This document shows positions 42,007 through 51,319 of a stretch of DNA of 64,000 bases, one piece after another (position 1 is the first letter of the stretch; every line of letters begins with the position of its first letter). Origin of the DNA: JAXLQL01 sp046331625 (GTDB taxonomy: Bacteria > Acidobacteriota > Terriglobia > Bryobacterales > Bryobacteraceae); assembly GCA_046331625.1 (NCBI GenBank), contig JAXLQL010000006.1:349430-413429 (forward strand), in the 5' to 3' direction. A program made the position numbers and the translations under genes. Below the pieces are notes generated by a model. It saw only the letters and a program-made list of their open reading frames with translations, was not told the DNA's origin and made no database searches.

Positions 42007-44558
42007 GCAAAGGCTCTGGCAAACGGCTGCTGTTCACCGCGTTCGCCGCGGTGGCGATGAGCCCCATCGCCGGAGCATACTACCATTTCGTGCACTACCG
42101 GACCCGCAGCGCTCCCTTCACCGCCATCATCGAAAAGATCGATCTCAACGCGCTCTCGGGAAACACGCTTCCGGTGCTGGTGGCCGAGGGTGGTCCCGCA
42201 CAGATGGCTCCCAACGATTCGCTTCCGGGCGTGATCAGCCAAGTGCGGCTGGCGGCCAAGGTGTGGAGCGACGTAGAGACTTCGGCACTGGATCTGAGCT
42301 TCGGTGGCACGTTCGTTCCGGGAGCACAACACAATTCGCCGGTGATCGAGGTGGTGTTTCAGGACCTCCCTCCGGGCGTCTTCGGCCTCAGTTCGCTGAC
42401 CAAGGGCGACTACGCCGATACAGGAAACGGATTGTTCGTACCGATTCAGAAGTCGACCGTCATCATGCCGCGCGACCTGACCACGATGCCGAGTTGGAGC
42501 GAAAGCTTCTTCATGACGCTGACCCACGAAATGGGGCACGCCATCGGCTTGCAGCATACGTTGACATCGAGCGTGATGGCGACGCACCTGACCCGTGCGA
42601 CCACGAAATCGAAGCCGCTTGGGACCGACGACATTATCGGCGTGTCATTGCTCTACCCGCGCGGGAACTGGCTGGCTTCCACCGGAACCATCCGCGGCCG
42701 GGTGGCGTTGACGGGCGGAGCCGGTGCCGTGAATCTCGCATCGGTGGTGGCGATCTCCGTGGACGGCGCGGCGATCAGCGCCATGACGGCGCCCGATGGT
42801 AGCTATCAGATTCAAGGCGTGCCGCAGGGGCTCTACTACGTCTACGCGCATCCATTGCCGCCTGCGATTCAGCCGGCCGAGAACTACAACGCGGGCATTG
42901 TTCCTCCGGTGGACGCGGATGGCCGCATTCTCACTGCGTCGGTTTCCTTCGACACGATCTTCTATCCGGGCGTGAAGGATCCCAATCGCGCCGAGACCAT
43001 GGTGGTGAGTGCGGGTGGAACGCTCGACAACGTGAACTTCACGGTGACGCGCCGCTCGGCGCCCGCTGTTTTCGGAGTGCAGACCTATAGCTTCCCGGGG
43101 CAGGTGGCCGTGAAACCGGCGCATCTGTCGCCCGACGCACCCCGGTCGTTCTTCCTAGCCAACGGCTACGGACTGACTGACCGCGCGGCGGTCTCGGTGA
43201 TCGGCGGCGCAGCAGTGATTCCCAACGGCGGCGTCAAGGCCTACACGGCGGATCCACGGTATCTGCAGATCGATACGCAATTTAACCTGACGTCGGGCGA
43301 GGGTCCGCGGCACTTGGCGGTGTCGGCGGACAATGACCTCTACGTTTTGCCCACGGCGTTCCGGCTGACACGGCGGCTGCCGCCGCAGATTAGCTCGATC
43401 TCGCCTTCCACGGATGCTACCGGAGCTCGCGTGTTGACTGTGACAGGGTCTGGGTTTACTTCGAGCACGGCCATCCTTTTCGACGGCGTGCCCGCAGTGG
43501 TGCGGCGATTCGAAGAGGGTGCCGGATCATTCGTCGTCTTGCCCCCGCCCGCTAGCGGCGGATACAAGGCAGTAGTGGTCGCGTTGAATCCTGACGGCCA
43601 GAGTTCGCTCTTCCTGCAAGGAGCCGCACCGCCCACCTATGAGTACGAAGGCACTGACGCGAGTGGAGTGACGGTCAGCCCCAGTCAGTTGCCGGCAGGC
43701 GTGGAATCAATGGTGGAAGTTCTCGGGTCAAACGCGAACTTTTCGCCCAACTACGTGGCGCTGATGCTGGGTAGCGCAGGCGTGACGGTGCGCAAGGTTT
43801 GGGTGGCATCGCCGAACCGCCTGCTCGCCAACGTTGCGATCTCGGCCAATGCGGCGCAGACGTTCTCATCGGTTACCGTGCTCAACGGCCTTCGCTACTA
43901 CAATCTCTCGGGCGCGTTCCAAGTTACCGGCGCTCGCTCTCTGGCTGCCTCGGCAGCAAGTGGGGGCTCGAGCAGCTTCCGGGGAACAGTGACCGATCCG
44001 AACGGCCGTACGGAGATCCCGGCGGGCGGCGTGGCGACGGTTCGAATCTCGGGTCCAGTGGGGGACTTGGCCGCCAATCAAGTCCGCGTCACGGTGGACG
44101 ACAAGCCCGCGACGATCGTATCGTATGGCGGTGGGTCGTTGACCTTCCGGGTTCCGGCTGAGCTGAATCCGGGTCCGGCTGTGCTGCGGTTGGCGCCTAC
44201 TTCAGGCGCCGATTCGCCGTTCCCGATCGTGATGGTGGTGGACCAGCCTCCGCCTTCGATCACGGGAATCAGCATTTCGGGTACTCGCGTGGACGCGGCG
44301 CGTCCGGCGCGGCCCGGTGAGTTGGTGACATTGCAAGTGTCGGCGCTTGCCGATGCTGGCGCTGACATTGCGACGGCGCGGGTGGCCGTTTTCGTCGGAC
44401 AGGCGCAGCACGCGGCCGCGTCTGTGACGCCGGTGAGTGGCGGTCATGCGGTGCAGTTCGTGCTGGATCCTGCAACGCCTGCCGGTGCGCAGTCGGTATC
44501 GATCAGCGTGGACGGGCGGCTGTCGGCATCGGTGCCCTTCCCTGTTCGCGCGAACTGA
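42003..44558 (+). CDS. Large secreted matrixin-type protease with carboxypeptidase-regulatory and IPT/TIG domains
   Basis: 851 residues. N-terminal membrane or signal segment, catalytic domain with H175-EMGHAIGLQH, the following SSVMATHL Met turn and a LGTDDIIGVSLLYP end helix. A carboxypeptidase-regulatory-like domain (about 228-350, TIRGRVALTG..., GSYQIQGVPQGLYYVYA) comes next, and then several Ig-like IPT/TIG domains (PQISSISPSTDATGARVLTV, SITGISISGTRV) to the C-terminus. The zinc site is complete. Predicted surface or secreted peptidase. Confidence 0.87.
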   Translation: MSKGSGKRLLFTAFAAVAMSPIAGAYYHFVHYRTRSAPFTAIIEKIDLNALSGNTLPVLVAEGGPAQMAPNDSLPGVISQVRLAAKVWSDVETSALDLSFGGTFVPGAQHNSPVIEVVFQDLPPGVFGLSSLTKGDYADTGNGLFVPIQKSTVIMPRDLTTMPSWSESFFMTLTHEMGHAIGLQHTLTSSVMATHLTRATTKSKPLGTDDIIGVSLLYPRGNWLASTGTIRGRVALTGGAGAVNLASVVAISVDGAAISAMTAPDGSYQIQGVPQGLYYVYAHPLPPAIQPAENYNAGIVPPVDADGRILTASVSFDTIFYPGVKDPNRAETMVVSAGGTLDNVNFTVTRRSAPAVFGVQTYSFPGQVAVKPAHLSPDAPRSFFLANGYGLTDRAAVSVIGGAAVIPNGGVKAYTADPRYLQIDTQFNLTSGEGPRHLAVSADNDLYVLPTAFRLTRRLPPQISSISPSTDATGARVLTVTGSGFTSSTAILFDGVPAVVRRFEEGAGSFVVLPPPASGGYKAVVVALNPDGQSSLFLQGAAPPTYEYEGTDASGVTVSPSQLPAGVESMVEVLGSNANFSPNYVALMLGSAGVTVRKVWVASPNRLLANVAISANAAQTFSSVTVLNGLRYYNLSGAFQVTGARSLAASAASGGSSSFRGTVTDPNGRTEIPAGGVATVRISGPVGDLAANQVRVTVDDKPATIVSYGGGSLTFRVPAELNPGPAVLRLAPTSGADSPFPIVMVVDQPPPSITGISISGTRVDAARPARPGELVTLQVSALADAGADIATARVAVFVGQAQHAAASVTPVSGGHAVQFVLDPATPAGAQSVSISVDGRLSASVPFPVRAN

Positions 44559-44579
44559 CCGTCTGTTACCCTGACTCTC

Positions 44580-44858
44580 ATGGCGTTCGAGTTCGAGAAG
44601 ACGATGTTCGAGGTGTATCGCGAGGCTACCTATTCATCTCAGTTTCGCGTGGTGTATTTCACCGAACTCCAGGATCACAACAAAGAGACCGAGATCAATC
44701 GCGCCATGGCCGGCGAGCACTACGTGGATGGGTTCATCCGCGATCTGCGGAAAGAGGAAGCCAAGCAAGTGATCTCGGGGCTGCTCGACAAGATGAATTC
44801 CGGGGAGAAGATCGCGCCGGATCAGTTTCTGTCGGCGCTCGGCGAGCACTTGGCGTAG
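44580..44858 (+). CDS. Conserved-looking small protein, unknown function
   Basis: 92 residues, not recognised. Soluble, charged, helical (MAFEFEKTMFEVYREATYSS; INRAMAGEHYVDGFIRDLRK; EEAKQVISGLLDKMNSGEKI). Codon use fits the neighbours and it starts 22 bases after the matrixin stop. The composition, with a C-terminal EF-hand-like or death-like helix pattern, does not match a family known to me. Confidence 0.6.
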   Translation: MAFEFEKTMFEVYREATYSSQFRVVYFTELQDHNKETEINRAMAGEHYVDGFIRDLRKEEAKQVISGLLDKMNSGEKIAPDQFLSALGEHLA

Positions 44859-44870
44859 GTTGCGGCCATC

Positions 44871-45053
44871 TCACCGGTGGCCGAAATACATCAACCAGCC
44901 GAGGCCGAAGAGCGCCACCAGGAAGCATCCGAAGCAATAGACGCCATACAGGATCCGGTCGCGATCGGTGCGCTTGGTTACGATCCCGAGCACCACTGAA
45001 GCCACCACGGCGAACAACAGACTCGTTTCCAGGTGCGAAAGGCTCATCTTCAT
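44871..45053 (-). CDS. Small two-helix membrane protein
   Basis: 60 residues: SLLFAVVASVVLGIVT and YGVYCFGCFLVALFGLGWLM are two membrane segments separated by a basic loop (KRTDRDR). Lies five bases downstream of the next minus-strand gene, so the two form a short operon. Function unknown; short length lowers certainty. Confidence 0.55.
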   Translation of the reverse strand: MKMSLSHLETSLLFAVVASVVLGIVTKRTDRDRILYGVYCFGCFLVALFGLGWLMYFGHR

Positions 45054-45058
45054 CGGCG

Positions 45059-45454
45059 TCAGTCCTTCTTGCCCGTGGCGATCTCGTAGGCGTCCACCAT
45101 CGCCAGAATGTTCATCAGGCCCGCGCCGACCAGGAACTTGGTGCCGTAATCGTGCACGTGTCCGGCAACGTCAGGCTGGGCGTAGCCGAACATCACGGTC
45201 AGCAGATACGGGATCCCCGAAGCGATGTTGGCCGCGAATCCGCCGCAGTAGATCACGGTGGTGAACAAGTCGCCCGTCTGCGGCGAGAACAGCGCGCCGC
45301 GCATGAGCAGTCCGCAAAGGAACGCGATCACCACGCAGCCGAACAGCAACAGGCCGCGCGTGCGGCGATGCAGCATCAGATGTCCGGCGCCCGGAATCAA
45401 CCATGAGAGGCCGACGACGGGCAGCCACGATACCGGCGAAGACGATGTGGACAT
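45059..45454 (-). CDS. Integral membrane protein of unknown function
   Basis: 131 residues with about three or four membrane segments (WLPVVGLSWLIPGAGHLML, LLLFGCVVIAFLCGLLMRG, IASGIPYLLTVMFGYA, AGLMNILAMVDAYEIA). The motif IPGAGHLMLHRRTRGLLLFG is reminiscent of small membrane proteins that carry a GxGxxxL...G turn followed by R-x-x-x-G-L. The start MSTSSSPVSW at 45454 is preferred to an upstream ATG. Divergent from the DUF1175 gene with a 43-base gap. Confidence 0.65.
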   Translation of the reverse strand: MSTSSSPVSWLPVVGLSWLIPGAGHLMLHRRTRGLLLFGCVVIAFLCGLLMRGALFSPQTGDLFTTVIYCGGFAANIASGIPYLLTVMFGYAQPDVAGHVHDYGTKFLVGAGLMNILAMVDAYEIATGKKD

Positions 45455-45497
45455 TTCTACTGCCGAGTGTAACACGCTATAATCAGCGAGCCATCGC

Positions 45498-46274
45498 ATG
45501 AAGTGGCCCGCAATCGTGATCGGACTGCTCGCCCTCGGAGCCGCAGTCTCGACAGCATCGCGTGTCTACGCGCCTGCCCCTCCTACAGCGCCCAAGGCCC
45601 GTCCCGCGACGTTCGCGCTCAGCGATTCCTTTGACGACGGAACGCCGGATTTCCTGCGACTGACCGCACCGGCCGATCGGGCCGCTTTCCGTGGCTGGTT
45701 CAGCTTTCTTGCCGAATCGCTGTTCGAGCGCGAAACACGCGACCTGCCAGCCGATGTGGCCGACTGCGCTGCGTTCGTCCGCTTCGCCTACCGCGAGGCT
45801 TTGCGGCGTCATGACGGCGCTTGGGGAGCTTCGATCGGACTCATGCACCCGCCCGCGCTCGGCGCCATCGCCAAGTACGACTATCCGCACACCCCGCTCG
45901 CTGCTCGGCTTTTTCGCACACGACAGGGCCGGTTCGATCCGGCATCGATGGAGCGCGACTTCGCCGAGTTCGCCGACGCGGAAACCCTGATGCGGCGCAA
46001 CTCCTTCTTCCTCTCGCGCAGCCTGGACGAAGGCAAGAAGGGCGATCTGCTGTTCTTCCATCAGCCCGGGCAGAAGTTCCCGTATCACGTGATGATCCTG
46101 CTCGATGGCGCGGTGGTGTATCACACCGGACCCACGGGCGATGATCCGGGCGAGGTGCGGCGCCCCACGTTCGCCGAACTACGCGCGCATCCCAATCCGC
46201 AGTGGCGTCCCCTGCCTGGCAATGAACACTTTCTCGGAGTTTTCCGGTGGAACATCTTAAAAGACTCGTTCTGA
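45498..46274 (+). CDS. DUF1175 family protein (YfaT-like) with NlpC/P60-like residue pattern
   Basis: 258 residues. N-terminal signal anchor, then a DUF1175 domain. The order VADC90-AAFVRFAYREAL, GDLLFFHQPG (about 182-191) and FPYH197-VMILLDG has the same layout as NlpC/P60 cysteine peptidases (Asp-Cys at a helix start, GDLxFF strand, catalytic His strand). This suggests a papain-like envelope peptidase or amidase; that is inference. In E. coli the DUF1175 gene yfaT neighbours an alpha-2-macroglobulin gene (yfaS); here too the downstream macroglobulin gene overlaps by 28 bases. Confidence 0.82.
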   Translation: MKWPAIVIGLLALGAAVSTASRVYAPAPPTAPKARPATFALSDSFDDGTPDFLRLTAPADRAAFRGWFSFLAESLFERETRDLPADVADCAAFVRFAYREALRRHDGAWGASIGLMHPPALGAIAKYDYPHTPLAARLFRTRQGRFDPASMERDFAEFADAETLMRRNSFFLSRSLDEGKKGDLLFFHQPGQKFPYHVMILLDGAVVYHTGPTGDDPGEVRRPTFAELRAHPNPQWRPLPGNEHFLGVFRWNILKDSF

Positions 46275-49200
46275 TCTCGCTGTTGCTCGTCGCGCTTCCC
46301 GGCGTCGCCCAGGAGGATGAAAGCGCGGCCTATTTTTCGCTGGCCAGCGACAAGACGTTCACGCCTGCGGACACTCCGGTGGTGCGCCTCTGGGGCCACG
46401 GCTTCGACAAGCTGCAGTTCCGCCTGTACCGCGTCAACGATCCGGTGGCCTTCTTTCAGAAGCTTGAAGACGACCACCAGTTCGGCATGCAGCCTCCGCC
46501 GCGCGACCCCAAGCAGCGCACCGTGCTCGAGAAGTTCCGCGACTGGAAGCTCTCGACGCGGTTGCGATTGAAGAATCTGGTCCGCAATCAGTTCACGATG
46601 GATTCGCGGCGCGAGTACGTGACCGCTCGCATCGAGCGCGAAGGCAATGCGCTTCGAGATGCCGGTCCGGCGAAGGTGGAATCGTATGCCGAAGTTCCGG
46701 TGCTCAATCAGCAGCAATTGGTGGCCACCTGGGAGCAACCGTTCTCCACCACGAACCGCTGGGAATCCGCAGCCGTGCCGATCCCATCGAAGGGCAAGGG
46801 GCTGTACCTTGTGGAAGCCACCAACGGCCGCTTGCAGGCCTACACGATCGTCTCGGTGTCTGAGTTCGGCGTGATTTCGAAGGCGGCGCCAGGCCGGCTC
46901 GTAGTACGCGTGGTGAACCGAACCACGAGCGCACCCGTTGCTGGAGTTTCCGTGATGGCCTTCGGCAAAGATCGCAAGAATGCGCCCAAGCCGATCGCCA
47001 CCGATGCGCAAGGCGTGGCCGAGGTTCCATTCACGGAGACGAATCCTGAGAGCGTGTTGGTGCTCGCTCGGAACAACACCGACTTCGCACCGCTCACCAT
47101 CTACGGCGGCGCCATCTCGCGCCGCGATGACGACATCTACAAGGGCTACATCTACACGGATCGGCCCGTGTATCGTCCCGGTCATCCCGTCAACTACCGC
47201 ATCGTTTTTCGGGCCCAAGAGGTGAACGGATATCGCGTGCCTGCGGGCAAAGAGGTAACCGTCGACGTGCAGGATACCGACGGCCAAAGCGTCTACAAGG
47301 CCAAGCACACACTCTCCGCGATGGGGACGGCGAGCGGACAGTTCACGCTACCGGCTTCGGCCAAGCTCGGCTATCACTCGGTTGAAGTCCACTTGGGAAC
47401 GGCGATGCAAAGCGGCGGCTTCGAAGTGCAGGAGTATCGCAAGCCCGAGTACGACGTCCGCGTCACGCCCAAAGACGCGCGCGTGATTCAAGGCGCTTCT
47501 GTGCAAGCGGTGATCGATGCGCGCTACTTCTACGGCGAGCCGGTGGCGAACGCGAACGTCACGTGGGTGGTCCACAAGCAGCGCTACTGGGCATTCTTCT
47601 TCGGCGACGATGAAGAGGATCGCTACGAGTCCGATGGCGAGTCTCGTTACGCGCAGCGGGAGCAGATCTCGGAGGAGACGGGCAAGCTCGATGCGGAAGG
47701 CAAGCTCACGGTCACCGTGCCCACGGCGAAGGACGAATCCGACCAGATCTATCGCATCGAAGCGCGCGTTACCGACGCGGCGGGTCGCGAGATCACGGGC
47801 GCGGGCCGCGTGATCGCAACCATCGGAGCCTACTCGCTCGACATCCGCACCGATCGCTATGTCTACGCGCCGGGTGACAACGCCAAGTTCAACGTCACGG
47901 CGCGCGACTACGATGGCAAGGGCGTCCCCGGCGTGCAAGTGCAGGTGGCGCTCCAGACGTGGGACTGGCGTGGCCGCAATGCGACAGACCTACAGAAAGG
48001 TAGCGGCATTACCGATGCGAGTGGTCGGGCCGAGGTAACGCTTCCCGTTTCGTCTGGCTCTTTGCGCGCGATCGCGACATCGCGCACGCCGGAGGGCCGC
48101 GATGTGGAAGACACACAGTATGTCTGGGTCACGGGCGGCGCAGACATGTGGGGTGGCGACGAAGAGCGGCTACGCATTGTGCCGGATCGGTCGAGCTACA
48201 AACCGGGCGACACGGCGAAGATCCTGGTGCTGGCTCCGAAGGGCGCGAACTTGTGGATCACGGTGGAAGGCCAGGCAGTGCACCGCTCTCAGTTCGTGCG
48301 GAACACCGGCAGTTCGGTTACCGTGGACGTGCCGATTCAGAAAGAGTTCGTGCCGAACTTCTGGGTGAGTGACGACGATCGACCAAAACACGCTCCTTCG
48401 CGGCGACAGCTCAGTGAAGGTCCCTGCCGGCGGAGCAGCAGCTCAGCGAGCTTGAAGTCGGCTGAAGAAAGAGCATGCCGGGCGAGGCAGGCAGCTACGT
48501 ACTGGAAGCGAAGGATTTCGCGGGCAAGCCTGTTTCCGGCGAATTCAGCGTGGGCGTGGTGGACGAAGCGCTCTATGCGGTGAAGCAAGACAGCACGCCC
48601 GATATCGTCAACCACTTCTATGGCCGCCAGTACAATCGCGTCAATACCGACACGTCACTGAGCTATCACTTCAATGGCGAAGCTGGTAAGCGCAGGATGC
48701 AGTTGGTGCGTACGTTCGCGCGAATGCAACTGAAGCCCTGACCGCATGGTGCAGCCCAAGGTGCGCAAGGCGTTTCCGGATACGGCATTCTATCCGCCGC
48801 GGCATGACGGATGGCGCTGGCCGCGCGACGGCGGCCTGACTATCCCGACGCGCTCACTGCGTGGCGCGCCACTGCTCGCGGCATCACTTCGACACGCGCG
48901 GCAGCACGGTGATCGCGTGATCGTGCGCAAGAACCTGCTCATTCGGCTCTCGTCGCCGCGCTTTTTCCGGCAGGGTGACTTGATGACGGTTACGGCGATC
49001 GCGCAGAACTTCCTCGCGAATGAGAAGAAGGTTCGTGTATCGCTGGAAGCAAAAGGCCTCGAGATCGTGGAAGGCGCAACGCAGGAGCTTACTGTTCCCA
49101 GCCGCGGCACGGGTACGGTGGATTTCCGCAAGTCCGGTATTCGCGCGAAGCTGTGCTGCTCGGCAAGGCGCTGACAGACGAAGAGTCCGATGCGTTGGAA

Positions 49201-50750
49201 CTGACCATTCCGGTTACGCCGTACGGCGTCAAGATGACGGAGATGCGCGGCGGTTCGCTTGCCGGTGGCTCCACGCAGACCGATGCGGAGCTCACCATTC
49301 CGGCAGATGCGGAAGCGGGCTCGGGGTCGGTGGAGATCAGTGCTTCGGCATCACCCGCGGGCGCGATCTTCGAAGCGCTGGAATACGACGTCGTTCTACG
49401 GCTGCACGGAGCAGACGATGTCGAGCTTCTTACCGAACGTGATCGTCTCGCAGGCGGTGAAGTCGCTCAACCTGAAAACCAGCATCGATCAGAAGCAACT
49501 GGCCGTGAAGGTCCGCGCTGGGATGGACCGCCTCTACGACTTCCAACACGAGGACGGCGGATGGGGCCTGGTGGAAATCCGACGAGAGCCATCCTTTCAT
49601 GACTGCGCATGAAGCTGGCCTGCAGGCCTGCGCGGCCGGATATCAGGTGGAGGATGCGCGGATCGCGAATGGAAAAGGGCTTGGGTGAGCAGAAGGAGCT
49701 TGACCGGCAACGCCGAGCAGCAAGCGTTCGGCGCGTATGCGATGGTTGGCTGGCAAGCCTGAAGCGAAGGACGGAAGCGTTGTACGCGGCGAAGGCGCAG
49801 TTGACGCCGTATGCGCTGGTGCTGCTCGGCTTCGAAGCTGCGTATGATGCGCGCGCCGGTGAAGCGGCGTGATGCTCGAAGCTGAAAGCGAGTTCGAATG
49901 ACGCCGAGGCTTGCGGGCACCGAAGCGCGACGCGTTGCTCGACATCGACGCCGAGGCGACTTCGAGACCATGGCCTACGCGATGAAGCTGCTCAGCCACA
50001 AGGCCGCAGAGTTCGTTGCTGCCCAAGGCGGCGGTGTACCTGGTGAATCATCGCAGTCAGGGCTACTATTGAACTCCACCAAGCAGACGGCGCGGTGCAT
50101 GGGCTGACAGACTATCTCAGCAGAGCGGAGCTGAAGCCGAACTACGCTGACGGCGTTTCGAACGACCGCCGGTGTTGACGCGGAAGTTCACGGAAGCCGA
50201 TGCGGCGACTCCTTCGTTGGTACGGGTGCCGCTGAGTGGGAAGGGGCGGGTTCGCGTGGTGCGGTCCGGTGAGGGCCGGCGTACAGCGCGACGGCGCAGT
50301 ACTATTCGTAGAGCTTGCTGTCGCAGGCCAAGGGACTCTCGGTGGGGCGCGAGTATTTCCGGTTGGCTTCGACGCAAGAGGGTGGCAAGGTGGTGCGCCG
50401 CAACGAATCTGCCATGGTCCGGTGGCGCAGGGCGATGTGTTGGCGGTGAAGCGACGGTACGGTCGGGGCAAGCTCGCCGAAGGACTGGATGATCGAGGAT
50501 CCGATTCCGGCGGGGACGGAGACGGGTGCTCGTGCGACGATCTGCATGAGTTGCGCCCGGAAGCCGGATTGGTGGACGCAGATCTTCACGGAGCGCGAGT
50601 TGCGGGCTGATCGAGCGGTGTTCTTCCAACGCTTTTCCTACGATCGAGAAGGGATGGCCTTCTACTTGTTGAAGGTGATCAATCCGGGGCAATTCCGGTG
50701 AGTCCGACTGGGGTGGAACGATGTACGAACCAGCAGTTCGCGGCGAGTGA
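46247..50750 (+). pseudogene. Alpha-2-macroglobulin family protein with thioester motif, broken by several indels
   Basis: About 4.5 kb, normal length for a bacterial alpha-2-macroglobulin of some 1500 residues. Intact from MEHLKRLVLISLLLVALPGVAQ to about residue 705 (46247-48365): MG domains with YIYTDRPVYRPGHPVNYRIV and YDVRVTPKDA. From about 48370 the frame shifts repeatedly, but family segments continue in other frames: GEFSVGVVDEALYAVKQD (48530s), the thioester motif GCTEQTMSSFLPN (Cys codon at 49403), YDFQHEDGGWGLVEI and a C-terminal ELRADRAVFFQRFSYD near 50600. Such proteins trap proteases that attack the envelope. Either a recent pseudogene or a region with sequence errors. Confidence 0.85.
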
Positions 50751-50801
50751 GCTTGGAGGTCCGGCGATGAATCACCATATGAACAATGCGATGCAACCCA
50801 A

Positions 50802-50888
50802 TGTGGGGCAGACTTTAGTCTGCGCGGACCAGTCCTGTTTCCTGATGGCGGATCGAGTCCGCTGCTGCAGGCTGAAGCCTGCCCCACA
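50802..50888. repeat. Diverged palindromic repeat (copy 8)
   Basis: Ends are intact (TGTGGGGCAGACTTTAGTCTG at the left, starting at 50802; GCAGGCTGAAGCCTGCCCCA... at the right, ending 50888). The left AGAC/GTCT change is compensated, preserving the hairpin. The inner GCGGGAC hairpins are decayed (GCGGACC-AGTCCTG, GCGGATCGAGTCCGC). Confidence 0.85.
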
Positions 50889-50889
50889 G

Positions 50890-51319
50890 CTGGAGATCCA
50901 GCACGAACTTCTCTCCTCGCCCTCCTCGAACAAGCGCTTGGACTCGCCGCTGATCGGCGGCCTCACCTACTGGTGGCTCGGCTGGCCCGAAGGCAGTGTT
51001 CCGCAACTGCTCGTCTCCGTTCTCGCCATCGCCATCATGCTGGCTCTACACAGTCGCGCTCGCCTCCGCGGATGGCTCGCCTGTCACCGGCCAACGCAAG
51101 CTCGGCGCTGTGATCGGTCTCGTCGTCTGCGGCATCGCGGCCATCGCATTGATCAACTGGGTACCCGGTGTCTCTGGATTCCGCGCACAAGCCACCAGCA
51201 TCGCGCTCCGCTTCGGAGCGGCCTATCTGCTCTTCGTCGTCGCCTGGGTGAGTTTGCTGGCGCTGACTTCGGGCGGCAATCCGCGCTCCACCCAGGAAAG
51301 CACCGCCGCACGACCGTAG
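50890..51319 (+). pseudogene. Fragment of a small membrane protein, frameshifted
   Basis: Two adjacent frames together encode about 140 residues with three hydrophobic segments: SVPQLLVSVLAIAIMLA in one frame up to about 51045, then LGAVIGLVVCGIAAIALINW and FGAAYLLFVVAWVSLLAL in another, ending at 51319. No clear start is visible downstream of the repeat, and the 3' end overlaps the opposite-strand PBP gene. Not recognised; one indel near 51045 would explain the split. Confidence 0.4.
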
